NCBI RefSeq assembly: GCF_001507855.1
Contig: NZ_LGEN01000007.1
Location: forward strand, 48,921 to 112,920
DNA from: Halomonas sp. 54_146
GTDB taxonomy: Bacteria; Pseudomonadota; Gammaproteobacteria; Pseudomonadales; Halomonadaceae
Direction: 5' to 3'
Length of the DNA: 64,000 bases
Part shown: piece by piece, positions 1 to 8,093 of the stretch
Numbering within the stretch: position 1 is the first letter of the stretch
Layout of the letters: each line of letters opens with the position of its first letter
Position numbers and translations under genes: made by a program
The notes under the pieces: model-generated
Databases searched by the model: none
The model's input: only the letters and a program-made list of their open reading frames with translations
What the model was told of the DNA's origin: nothing

Positions 1-1
1 C

Positions 2-946
2 TGCAACGAAGAAGCCTGGGCGTATATCTTACCGCTGGTGGAAGCCACCGGCGCGGACGGCATCGAGCTCAACCTAGGCTGCCCCCACGGCATGCCAGAG
101 CGCGGTATGGGCGCGGCGGTCGGCCAAAACCCCGATCTGATCGAAAAAGTCACCTACTGGTGCAAAAAGCACTACTCCAAGCCGGTAATTGTGAAACTCA
201 CCCCCAACATCACCGATATTCGTGTGGGTGCACAGGCGGCGCTGCGTGGCGGCGCGGATGCAGTCTCGCTGATCAACACTATCAACTCCATCACCAGCAT
301 TGACTTGGACAACATGGTCGCTAAACCCACCGTGGGGCACCAGAGCACCCACGGCGGCTACTGCGGCAGCGCCGTTAAGCCCATTGCGATGAATATGGTG
401 GCGGAAATCGCCCGCGACCCAGCCACCCCAACGCTGCCCATTTCCGGCATTGGCGGCATCTCCACCTGGCGCGATGCCGCGGAGTTTATCGCCCTCGGCT
501 CCGGCAGCGTACAGGTGTGCACTGCCGCTATGCTCAACGGCTTCCGTATCGTGGAGGAGATGAAAGACGGCCTCTCCCGCTGGATGGCGGAAAAGGGCTA
601 CGACTCCATCGAGGCGTTTTCCCGCAAGGCGGTGCCGCAAACTACCGATTGGAAACACCTGGATATTAACTTCAAGACCATTGCCCACATCGATCAGGAT
701 TTGTGTATTGAGTGTGGCCGCTGCTATATCGCCTGCGAAGATACCTCCCATCAGTCGATTGCCAAGCTTACCGAGCAGGACGGCGCCCGCCGCTATGAGG
801 TCATTGAAGAGGAGTGCGTTGGCTGTAACCTCTGCCAGATCACCTGCCCGGTAGAAAACTGCATCACCATGGTGCCGCAAGAGACCGGCAAACCGTTCCT
901 CGCCTGGGACAACGACCCACGCAACCCCTTCCGCGTCGCCTCGTAA
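2..946 (+). CDS. preA: NAD-dependent dihydropyrimidine dehydrogenase subunit PreA (3' part)
   Basis: Partial gene: the reading frame is open from base 2 and its start lies left of the window. PreA is the flavin/iron-sulfur subunit of cytosolic dihydropyrimidine dehydrogenase, which with PreT reduces uracil or thymine as the first step of reductive pyrimidine catabolism. Visible are an FMN-barrel segment with GIELNLGCPHGMPERGMGA, GGADAVSLINT and ISGIGGISTWRDAAEFIALG, then two C-terminal 4Fe-4S clusters (CIECGRCYIAC and CVGCNLCQITC). That order is characteristic of PreA. The stop is followed by a bidirectional hairpin. Downstream catabolic genes (12.4-21.6 kb) fit the same pathway. Confidence 0.93.
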   Translation, partial: CNEEAWAYILPLVEATGADGIELNLGCPHGMPERGMGAAVGQNPDLIEKVTYWCKKHYSKPVIVKLTPNITDIRVGAQAALRGGADAVSLINTINSITSIDLDNMVAKPTVGHQSTHGGYCGSAVKPIAMNMVAEIARDPATPTLPISGIGGISTWRDAAEFIALGSGSVQVCTAAMLNGFRIVEEMKDGLSRWMAEKGYDSIEAFSRKAVPQTTDWKHLDINFKTIAHIDQDLCIECGRCYIACEDTSHQSIAKLTEQDGARRYEVIEEECVGCNLCQITCPVENCITMVPQETGKPFLAWDNDPRNPFRVAS

Positions 947-973
947 ACCGTTCTCCCCCATCCAATGCTCGAT

Positions 974-1008
974 ATGACACCGCCCTCTTTAGTGAGGGCG
1001 GCTGTCAT
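974..1008. terminator. Bidirectional stem-loop between preA and the RND operon
   Basis: CCGCCCTC (980-987) pairs with GAGGGCGG (994-1001) around a six-base loop. The stem is extended by ATGACA/TGTCAT after one unpaired base. It lies between two converging genes. There is no clear T-run on either side, so a Rho-independent role is probable but not certain. Confidence 0.6.
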
Positions 1009-1050
1009 TATGCATTCAGATAGTGTCACTTATGATCGGCAAAGACTGCC

Positions 1051-4000
1051 TTACTCCTCATGAATCTTGATCTGATAAAGCACGCAGTAAATCACCGGCA
1101 GCACGATAAGGGTGAGCAGCGTGGCCACCCCAAGCCCACCAATCAGCGCGACCGCCATGCTGGCAAAGAAGGCATCACTGATCAGTGGAATCAGCCCTAG
1201 CATGGTCGTCAGGGCGGCCATGGATACGGGCCGAACACGGCTAATGGCAGCGCGCACCACGGCGTGATAGCGATCTTTGTGCAGCGGCAGCTGCACATTG
1301 ATCTCTTCTACCAGAACGATGGCATTCTTAATCACCATCCCGATCAAGCTCAACGTACCCAGCAGCGCCATAAACGAGAAAGGCATTCCCGTTACGAGAA
1401 GAGCCGCAACGACCCCGACGATAGTCAGCGGTACCAAAAACCAGATCGCCAGCGGCTGACGGAAGTTGTTAAACAGCACCACCGTAATAATAAACATCAT
1501 CACCAAGCCAAGCGGCAGCGACGAAAACAGGCCGCTCTGAGCCTCACCGGCGGTCTCAAACTCACCGCCCCACTCCAGCCGGTAACCGGGTGGTAATTCC
1601 AGCGCCTCTACCTGAGGCCGCACTTGGGCCAATACGCTTGCTGCCGTCACCCCGCTGAGCGGGTCAGGCTCGCCATATACCGCCAGCATACGCTCGCGGT
1701 CGCGGCGCATTATCAGCGGGTCAGCGACCTGGGTCGTTACATCGCGCATCACTTGATCCGCCGTAATGTAACGCCCCTGTTCAGCGCTCCATACATTCAA
1801 CGATCCTAGGTTGTCGATATCGTTGCGCTGCTCCGGTATCGCTCTGGCAACAATCGGAATCAGGTCGCTGCCGTCACGGTAGAGGCCCACTTGGCTACCA
1901 CTGGTACTCAGCGCCAGCGTCGCCGCCAAATTCTCACGCGTAACGCCCAGCCGTCGTGCGGTGTCTTCGGCGAAAATAGGCACCACAGCCTGTACACGAT
2001 TGCGCCAGTTGGTGCGCACGCTGACCATATTGGACGTATCGCTAAACAGGGCTTCAACTTGCTCACCGAGCTGGCGTAATACGGCTGGGTCGCTGCCGTA
2101 CAGCCTGGCTTCAATCTTGGCTTTTGGCGCGGGCCCCACTTCCAGCGGGGCAATTTTATAGTCGATATCGCTGTGATCGCGCTCCAGCACGGCTTCGACA
2201 TCCGCCATGCGCGCTTGCTGCGTCGCTTTGTCATGGGTCTCGACAATTAGCTGTGAGTAGCTGGCAAAGCGGTCTTCCGGCGCATAGGTCAAGGTAAAGC
2301 GCTGGGCACCACCGCCGACAACCGTGGTGAGGTGGTGAACACCCTCCATGTCCATCACCAACTCTTCTAACTCTGCCACCCGCCGCTGGGTTTCCAGAAT
2401 ATCGGTGCCTTCCGGCGTGCGATAATCGACAAAGAAAATGGGCGTATTCGAGGCCGGGAAAAAGGCATTCTTGACTGACCCAAAGCCAAACACGGCGCCC
2501 GCCAGTATGGCCATCACCAGGCCAAGCGTTAGCCAACGCAGCCGAATACCGGCCACAATCACACGGCTAAACAGGCGATACACCGCACCTTTGTAAGGAT
2601 CTTCATCTGTGCTGCTTGGAGCCACATTGCGAAACAGCAGTTTGAAATAGAACGGCGTGAGCGTCAGGGCCGTCAGCCAGCTCAGCAGCAGCGAATAGAG
2701 CAACACATAGAACAGCGAGCCGATAAATTCACCGGTGGTATCCGGCGATAGCCCAATCGGTGCAAAGGCAGCCACCGCAATCAGCGTCGCGGCCAGTAGC
2801 GGCCATGCGTTTTGCCGAACCACCTGATGTGCCGATTCTCGTATGCTTTGGCCACGTTTCAGGCCCACCAGCATGCCTTCAGTGACCACAATGGCGTTAT
2901 CGACCAGCATGCCCAGCGCGATAATCAGCGCCCCCAGCGAGATTTTCTCCAGCTGCAAGCCGTGGATGCGCATCAGCATAAAGGTGCCAATAATCGTAAT
3001 CAGCAGAATAAAGCCCATCAGCAGGCCGCTGCGCCAGCCCATAAACAGCATGAGCACTACGATCACAATGGCCACCGCCTGAATCAGGCTAACGAGGAAG
3101 CCGGATACCGCCTCATCCACCACGCTCGGCTGGTCATAGACCACGTTGAGCTCCATGCCTAACGGTGTGCGCGCTTCTAGCTCCTCTAGCCGTTGATCAA
3201 GGCGGGCACCTACTTCGACCACGTTAACGCCGCTTTCAAACGAGATGCCCAGGGAAATAGCCGGCCGCCCCATATCGCGGTAAAGCTGCTGGGGTTGCTC
3301 GGTTAAGCCACGGGAAATCTCCGCAATATCGCTCAGCCTGACCAGCTCGCCATTACCTTCACTGACGATTAGCGCACGCAAATCATCAATATTGGCGGAA
3401 CTACCCGACGGCGTTATTCGGAAACGCCGACCTCCCTGTTTCAAGTGCCCCGAGTCCGCTACGGCATTTTGCGTATCCAGCAGTTGCTGAAGTGAACTTA
3501 ACGGGATGTTCAGCGCACGCAGCTGTTCTCGGTCCACTTCTATAAAAATGCGCTCTTCTCTTACCCCCGCCAGCGATACCTTTTCAACGCCATCTACCAG
3601 TGCAAGCTCACGCTTAAGAAACTCGGCATGGCCTTTTAAGTCGGGCATGGCATAGCCGTCACCGGTCAGGTTAATCATCAGACCGAAGACATCGCCAAAA
3701 TCGTCGTTAACCCGTGACTGGCTCGCTCCTGGCGGCAGGGCCGCTTGAGCATCGCCTACTTTGCGGCGTAATGAATCCCACAGCTGTTGAAGCTCATCGT
3801 TTTGCACCGTGCTTTGCAGCTCGATGGTGATCTGAGAAAACCCATCAGAACTTACCGAGCTGATGCGCTTAATCGCGGGCATTTCTTGAATAGCTTCTTC
3901 CAGCGTCGAGGTGACTTCCTGCTCCACCTCTTCTGGCGTAGCACCGGGGTACTGGGTGGTGACCAGCGCATTGCGGATGGTAAATTCAGGGAACTCAAGC

Positions 4001-4095
4001 TGCCCCATGCCGGTGAAAGCGAGCGACCCACCCACTAGCAGCACCACAGTCATTAAGTAACTAGCAGCCCGATGGCGTAAGAAGTAGTCAACCAT
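1051..4095 (-). CDS. RND-family multidrug efflux inner-membrane transporter
   Basis: A 1014-residue AcrB/TriC-like proton-driven efflux pump of the inner membrane, about the family's normal length. The N-terminal helix is followed by a porter domain (YPGATPEEVEQEVT near residue 50), a first membrane block beginning near residue 335, a second porter domain, and a C-terminal block ending in LIVLPVIYCVLYQ. The proton-relay helix reads LGMLVDNAIVVTEG, with Asp-Asn where AcrB has Asp-Asp; the relay lysine appears in IGMVIKNAIVLVEE. One base separates it from the upstream adaptor gene, so the two are co-transcribed. No outer-membrane factor gene is adjacent, so a TolC encoded elsewhere is presumed. 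The substrate cannot be read from the sequence. Confidence 0.92.
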   Translation of the reverse strand: MVDYFLRHRAASYLMTVVLLVGGSLAFTGMGQLEFPEFTIRNALVTTQYPGATPEEVEQEVTSTLEEAIQEMPAIKRISSVSSDGFSQITIELQSTVQNDELQQLWDSLRRKVGDAQAALPPGASQSRVNDDFGDVFGLMINLTGDGYAMPDLKGHAEFLKRELALVDGVEKVSLAGVREERIFIEVDREQLRALNIPLSSLQQLLDTQNAVADSGHLKQGGRRFRITPSGSSANIDDLRALIVSEGNGELVRLSDIAEISRGLTEQPQQLYRDMGRPAISLGISFESGVNVVEVGARLDQRLEELEARTPLGMELNVVYDQPSVVDEAVSGFLVSLIQAVAIVIVVLMLFMGWRSGLLMGFILLITIIGTFMLMRIHGLQLEKISLGALIIALGMLVDNAIVVTEGMLVGLKRGQSIRESAHQVVRQNAWPLLAATLIAVAAFAPIGLSPDTTGEFIGSLFYVLLYSLLLSWLTALTLTPFYFKLLFRNVAPSSTDEDPYKGAVYRLFSRVIVAGIRLRWLTLGLVMAILAGAVFGFGSVKNAFFPASNTPIFFVDYRTPEGTDILETQRRVAELEELVMDMEGVHHLTTVVGGGAQRFTLTYAPEDRFASYSQLIVETHDKATQQARMADVEAVLERDHSDIDYKIAPLEVGPAPKAKIEARLYGSDPAVLRQLGEQVEALFSDTSNMVSVRTNWRNRVQAVVPIFAEDTARRLGVTRENLAATLALSTSGSQVGLYRDGSDLIPIVARAIPEQRNDIDNLGSLNVWSAEQGRYITADQVMRDVTTQVADPLIMRRDRERMLAVYGEPDPLSGVTAASVLAQVRPQVEALELPPGYRLEWGGEFETAGEAQSGLFSSLPLGLVMMFIITVVLFNNFRQPLAIWFLVPLTIVGVVAALLVTGMPFSFMALLGTLSLIGMVIKNAIVLVEEINVQLPLHKDRYHAVVRAAISRVRPVSMAALTTMLGLIPLISDAFFASMAVALIGGLGVATLLTLIVLPVIYCVLYQIKIHEE

Positions 4096-4096
4096 C

Positions 4097-5188
4097 TTAT
4101 AGCCCCTGTTCCTTTTCCCATGGCGTTACCCGCATATCAGCACTGACGCGATGAGCGCCCGCTGCGACGACACGATCATCAGCGTCTAACTCGCCGCTTA
4201 CTTCTAATCCCCTAGACGTTAAGCGCCCCACCTCGACGGGCACCGCTTCTAAACGATCAGGTGCCTGAAAACGCCACACCACCGCTTGCTCTGGGCTGTC
4301 ACCACGGTAGCTAACCGCCTCGGGAGGCAAATGCCAGACAGCGCCCTCAGACGCGGGTAAAAGCTGGCCTAAATCAAGTCGCACGGTGGCACTCATGCCA
4401 TCGAGCAGCGTGATATCGTCTGGCTGCGGTAGCCGAAGTGTTACTTCATAAGCAAGGCTCTGGGCACTGGCCTGGGTGGTATAAGACGCGAGTTGCGCAA
4501 GGTAAGGTTTTTCGCTGTTGCCAAACCGCACCTCAAAGGCCATTGCCGTTTCAAACGGTGTCACCTCATCATTGCGCGGTATTTGCTGAACGATCTGCTG
4601 GGGTAGATGGAAGATCACATCAAGCTGCCCTGGCTGCTGAATCACCGCCACGGTCTCCTGCACCTGAACAATCTGCCGGTTATCGACCGGCACCTGGGCA
4701 ATGACACCATCATAAGGGGCGCGCAGTTGGGTATTTTCCAGCTGCTCTTCAGCCTGCTCAAAGGTCGCCCGAGCAGCACGCAGCTCCGCTTCTGATTCAT
4801 CAAACCGCGCCTGGCTGATTGCCCCACGCTCGAGGGTATAACGCATGCGTTCGTGAGTTGCCTGCGCCAAATCTAACCGCGAACGGGCGCTATCTAATTC
4901 ACTACGCATCGCCCGATCATCAATACGCGCGATTAAGGTGCCTTCTGTTACCCGCTGGCCTGGGCTCACGTTAAGTTCTAACAGCTCGCCTGCCATGCGA
5001 AACGATAGGTTGCTACGCGTGGTGGCTTCAACCCGCGCAGGGAATTGGCGCTGTAGTGAAGCACTCGATGCTTCCAGTGTGATCAGCTTCACCGGCCGAG
5101 GAGGAGGTTCATTCTGGCTTTCAGCATCACCTGCTGTCAGCAGCAAGGCCAGCACTACTGGAAGCAATCGAATCAAAGGGTTACGCAC
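4097..5188 (-). CDS. RND efflux periplasmic adaptor (membrane fusion protein)
   Basis: A 363-residue HlyD/AcrA-type adaptor that would bridge the RND pump to an outer-membrane channel. Residues 1-24 are a hydrophobic export signal without a lipobox cysteine, so it is probably not a lipoprotein. A barrel-sandwich hybrid half (GELLELNVSPGQRVTEG near 70) leads into a coiled-coil hairpin (about 95-150), then the second lipoyl half (LRAPYDGVIAQVPVDNRQIV) and beta-barrel domains. It is the first gene of the efflux operon. The promoter region is shared with a divergent TetR gene and contains a large palindrome, so repression by that TetR protein is likely. Confidence 0.9.
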   Translation of the reverse strand: MRNPLIRLLPVVLALLLTAGDAESQNEPPPRPVKLITLEASSASLQRQFPARVEATTRSNLSFRMAGELLELNVSPGQRVTEGTLIARIDDRAMRSELDSARSRLDLAQATHERMRYTLERGAISQARFDESEAELRAARATFEQAEEQLENTQLRAPYDGVIAQVPVDNRQIVQVQETVAVIQQPGQLDVIFHLPQQIVQQIPRNDEVTPFETAMAFEVRFGNSEKPYLAQLASYTTQASAQSLAYEVTLRLPQPDDITLLDGMSATVRLDLGQLLPASEGAVWHLPPEAVSYRGDSPEQAVVWRFQAPDRLEAVPVEVGRLTSRGLEVSGELDADDRVVAAGAHRVSADMRVTPWEKEQGL

Positions 5189-5230
5189 AGCGGACTCCTC
5201 GGCGGTGTTATCAATACGCAGTCATGAGAA

Positions 5231-5260
5231 TTTCACTGACATTCATGAATGTCAGTTAAA
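5231..5260. promoter_or_regulatory. Operator palindrome for the TetR-type repressor
   Basis: A 22-bp perfect inverted repeat (5235-5256, core TGACATTCATGAATGTCA) extends to 30 bp with one mismatched pair. It sits between the divergent efflux operon and the TetR gene. The ATTCATGAATGT core resembles AcrR/TtgR-class operators. A TATACT element (5264-5269) next to it could be the -10 of the TetR gene, and the complementary TATACA-like string could serve the efflux operon, so the operator would block both. Confidence 0.8.
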
Positions 5261-5334
5261 ATGTATACTAATCGCCTCGTGGCGACTTTGCCATTCAGTC
5301 ATGTCAAATATGGTCATTTTTCTTAGGAGCTGCT

Positions 5335-5958
5335 ATGTCACGCCGCAAAGCTGAGGCTGAACGCACCCGCGAGTCCATTCTTGATGCTGCAGAAACCCAG
5401 TTTCTCGCTCAAGGCGTGTCGCGCACCACCTTGGCCCACATTGCCACAGCGGCTGGCGTTACCCGCGGTGCGATTTACTGGCATTTTGAGGATAAAGCGG
5501 CGGTATTCGATGCTCTGCTAGAACGCGTTCGCGTGCCGCTCGATGAAATTGTCGATGAGGCGGTGCTCCGTTTAGGCCACGCTCCCGCCCAGTGCTTACA
5601 AGGGATAGCCCTAAGCGCGCTCAGCGCTATCTGCTATAACGTACCCCTACAACGTGCCGCGACCATTGTGCTACACCGCTGCGAAAAATTAGACGATGAA
5701 CATCCCCGCATGAGTATGATTACTCAGCTGTCAGAGCATTCGAAAGCGCGAGTAGAGCAGCTGTTCGAGCAGGCGAAGCTGAATGGCCAGCTACGCCGGG
5801 GACTTAGCCCTGCCAGTGCCCGACTTCACTTTCATGGCTTCTTAATCGGCATTTGTTTTGACTGGCTACAAGACCCGCAGCAATTTTCATTGGCAGACGA
5901 GTACGAGGGTATGGTCGAAACGTTAATGCGGGGATTGCTAGTGGAGAGCACGCCCTAA
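5335..5958 (+). CDS. TetR/AcrR-family repressor of the adjacent RND pump
   Basis: A 207-residue one-domain TetR regulator. The N-terminal helix-turn-helix (about 10-57) reads RESILDAAETQF ... TTLAHIATAAGVTRGAIYWHF, typical of AcrR, TtgR and MtrR. The remaining helices form the ligand and dimer domain. The ATG follows AGGAGCTGCT, a good ribosome-binding site. It is divergent from the efflux adaptor gene, with the palindromic operator between them. Local autoregulated repression of the pump, relieved by a substrate, is inferred from this layout. The ligand is unknown. Confidence 0.9.
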   Translation: MSRRKAEAERTRESILDAAETQFLAQGVSRTTLAHIATAAGVTRGAIYWHFEDKAAVFDALLERVRVPLDEIVDEAVLRLGHAPAQCLQGIALSALSAICYNVPLQRAATIVLHRCEKLDDEHPRMSMITQLSEHSKARVEQLFEQAKLNGQLRRGLSPASARLHFHGFLIGICFDWLQDPQQFSLADEYEGMVETLMRGLLVESTP

Positions 5959-6000
5959 GTGCTACGGGTTCAGGAGAAATAGCTGTCTAGCTCACGTGTT

Positions 6001-6450
6001 TTACTCAATATCGAGCAAATAGCCGTAAAACGCCGTATTGCGCTGCCAGCCCAGCGATTCATATAAGCGCTGGGCGCGCTCATTTTCGACCTGCGTCATC
6101 AATACCAAACGCGCGACGCCATGTTCACGGGCCAGCTGGGTGGCGGCTTCCATCAGCGCTCGGCCCGTTCCTTTCTCACGGCACTCTAGCAGCACAAAGA
6201 GATCGTTTAGCGTCCAGCGTGAATTTAAACCCACTGTGGAGACGCCAGGGTAGAGCTGGACGAAGCCTGTTATTGCGCCATCAACGCCTTCACTCACCAA
6301 AATTCGGGAGTCCACCTGCCCAAAGCGCTGGCGCAAAAAGTTACGTGCTGCTTGAATATCACTTGGCTGTTGATAAAACTGCCGATAGCCATCCAGCAGT
6401 TCGGTTAACACTTCAAGATCGTCAATGGTCGCTGCGCGAATCGTGGCCAT
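6001..6450 (-). CDS. GNAT-family N-acetyltransferase
   Basis: A 149-residue single GNAT domain. Motif A, which binds acetyl-CoA, is seen as LLECREKGTGRALMEAA (near residue 90), followed by a beta strand (RLVLMTQ) and the usual ERAQRLYESLGWQ near the C-terminus. It is a cytosolic acetyltransferase of unknown substrate. It converges with the TetR gene and is divergent from tag; nothing nearby indicates a substrate. Confidence 0.82.
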   Translation of the reverse strand: MATIRAATIDDLEVLTELLDGYRQFYQQPSDIQAARNFLRQRFGQVDSRILVSEGVDGAITGFVQLYPGVSTVGLNSRWTLNDLFVLLECREKGTGRALMEAATQLAREHGVARLVLMTQVENERAQRLYESLGWQRNTAFYGYLLDIE

Positions 6451-6547
6451 AAGGCCACCTCCTGAACGTATTACGTAATGGGCGGGCTACTTTCCAACAC
6501 GGGCATTCCAAACATTCAGTAAACAACGTATTGCCAATGGAATACAG

Positions 6548-6560
6548 TGTGTTTAACACA
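6548..6560. promoter_or_regulatory. Short inverted repeat upstream of tag
   Basis: TGTGTTTAACACA is a perfect 13-bp inverted repeat 15 bases before the tag start codon, in the 125-bp gap shared with the divergent GNAT gene. It could be an operator, but no matching regulator is adjacent. Low confidence. Confidence 0.25.
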
Positions 6561-6575
6561 ATTTGAGGCGTTACT

Positions 6576-7181
6576 ATGCCCGACTTTATTGGCCCCGGTG
6601 GTCTTCCACGCTGCCAGTGGTGCGGCGGCGCAGCGGAATTTCTGCCTTACCACGACAACGAGTGGAGCTTTCCGGTAGCTGATGACCAACGGCTATTTGA
6701 GAAACTTTGTCTGGAGAGTTTTCAATCGGGCTTAAGCTGGCGCACCATTCTCAACAAACGCGAGAACTTCCGCGCCGCGTTTCATCACTTTGACTTTCAT
6801 CAGGTTGCCCGCTTTAGCGAAGGACATGTGCAACGCTTACTGCAAGATGCAGGCATTATTCGCCATCGTGGCAAAATCGAAGCAGTGATTAATAACGCCC
6901 AGCGGGCACAGGAAATGGTCGTACAGGAAGGCTCACTAGCCGCCTTCTTCTGGCGTTTCGAGCCAGTGCCAGATCCATTGACCGCGCCTCAGACGCAAAC
7001 CACCTCGCCTGAATCCATCGCACTTTCCAAAGAGCTAAAAAAGCGCGGCTGGAAATTCGTTGGCCCAACTACCGCGTTTGCCTTTATGCAGGCCATGGGG
7101 CTGCTCAATGATCACTCGCTAACATGCATCTCTCGGGAGCAGGTGGAACAAGCGCGGCAACAATTTCAGAGGCCCGTGTAA
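6576..7181 (+). CDS. tag: DNA-3-methyladenine glycosylase I
   Basis: A 201-residue Tag-family base-excision enzyme that removes 3-methyladenine from alkylated DNA. The family's zinc-finger and recognition elements are present: RCQWCGG and YHDNEWSFPV at the N-terminus, and NDHSLTCI with the C-terminal His/Cys ligands. In between is the helical core FEKLCLESFQSGLSWRTIL with the conserved serine and tryptophan. The ATG is preceded by TTTGAGGCG as ribosome-binding site. Length is normal for the family. Confidence 0.93.
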   Translation: MPDFIGPGGLPRCQWCGGAAEFLPYHDNEWSFPVADDQRLFEKLCLESFQSGLSWRTILNKRENFRAAFHHFDFHQVARFSEGHVQRLLQDAGIIRHRGKIEAVINNAQRAQEMVVQEGSLAAFFWRFEPVPDPLTAPQTQTTSPESIALSKELKKRGWKFVGPTTAFAFMQAMGLLNDHSLTCISREQVEQARQQFQRPV

Positions 7182-7280
7182 CAACAAAGGCGCAAGGCAC
7201 TATACTTCTTGGATCACTGGCAAACGAGCGCGCCAGATGACTCGCCTGCGTATTCGCTGGGTGTCTTCTTGTAGTAGGGT

Positions 7281-8069
7281 ATGATTTTTACACACTTATC
7301 AATACACCGAACAGCACGGGGACAACACGTTCCCAATGGGGTCAACGTGGTTCAATCGCTCTCTTCGCACACAGAATCCCGCGCTTCGATATGTAAGGCA
7401 TGGAGCGTACACATATTGACGGCCAGTGGCGTACTGCTCGGTACCATGGCGCTTCTCGCGCTGGTCGATAATAACCCCGTTGCCTGCCTACTCTGGCTAG
7501 GCGCAGCGATGATGATCGATGGTGTCGATGGCACCTTAGCGCGCAAGTATGACGTGAAAACCTTACTGCCTCATTTCGATGGTTCCACGCTAGATATGGT
7601 CATCGACTATCTGACGTGGGCCTTCATTCCTGCCCTTTTCATCTATTACTTCATTGAATTACCGGCTAATTTTGGGCTATTGGCAGTGTTCATCATTCTG
7701 CTGTCATCCATGTTTTGCTTCTGCAACACGAATATGAAAAGCCAGGATAATTACTTCGTTGGCTTTCCCGCTGCCTGGAATATCGCCGCCGCCTATTTCT
7801 ATATCCTCGATTTACCACCGTTCATCACCTTTGCCGCTATCGCCTTTCTAGCGATTCTCACCGTGACGAAGATGAAGTTCCTCCATCCGTTTCGGGTACG
7901 CCAGTTCATGCCGTTCAATATTGCCGTCACGCTAGTATGGTGCGCTTGTACAACGTCGTTAGTACTTTCCAGCCCCGAGCATGCCGCCTGGGCACTATGG
8001 GGCTGGGGGATTGCATCCGTTTACTTCATTGGTATGTGCGTATGGCGTACCGCTCAAGAGGCGTTTTGA
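7281..8069 (+). CDS. pcs: Phosphatidylcholine synthase-like CDP-alcohol phosphatidyltransferase
   Basis: Up to 262 residues, an integral membrane enzyme of the CDP-alcohol phosphatidyltransferase family. The signature DGxxAR...G...D...D is visible as DGTLAR, then FDGSTLDMVIDYLTW, with the long spacing seen in bacterial Pcs, which joins choline directly to CDP-diacylglycerol. About seven hydrophobic segments follow (from LTASGVLLGTMALLALV onward). The start is uncertain: ATG 7281 has a weak ribosome-binding site, while GTG 7347, preceded by GGGG, would give 240 residues, the usual Pcs length. A phosphatidylserine- or glycerophosphate-type transferase is less likely. It is a single gene between tag and a MocR regulator. 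Confidence 0.8.
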   Translation: MIFTHLSIHRTARGQHVPNGVNVVQSLSSHTESRASICKAWSVHILTASGVLLGTMALLALVDNNPVACLLWLGAAMMIDGVDGTLARKYDVKTLLPHFDGSTLDMVIDYLTWAFIPALFIYYFIELPANFGLLAVFIILLSSMFCFCNTNMKSQDNYFVGFPAAWNIAAAYFYILDLPPFITFAAIAFLAILTVTKMKFLHPFRVRQFMPFNIAVTLVWCACTTSLVLSSPEHAAWALWGWGIASVYFIGMCVWRTAQEAF

Positions 8070-8093
8070 TTCAGCTATAGCAAACAACAATGC

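Noticed and set aside
74..961. 295-codon open frame on the minus strand across preA
   Set aside because: It is the antisense shadow of preA, which has complete iron-sulfur and barrel motifs; the antisense frame has no recognisable domain.
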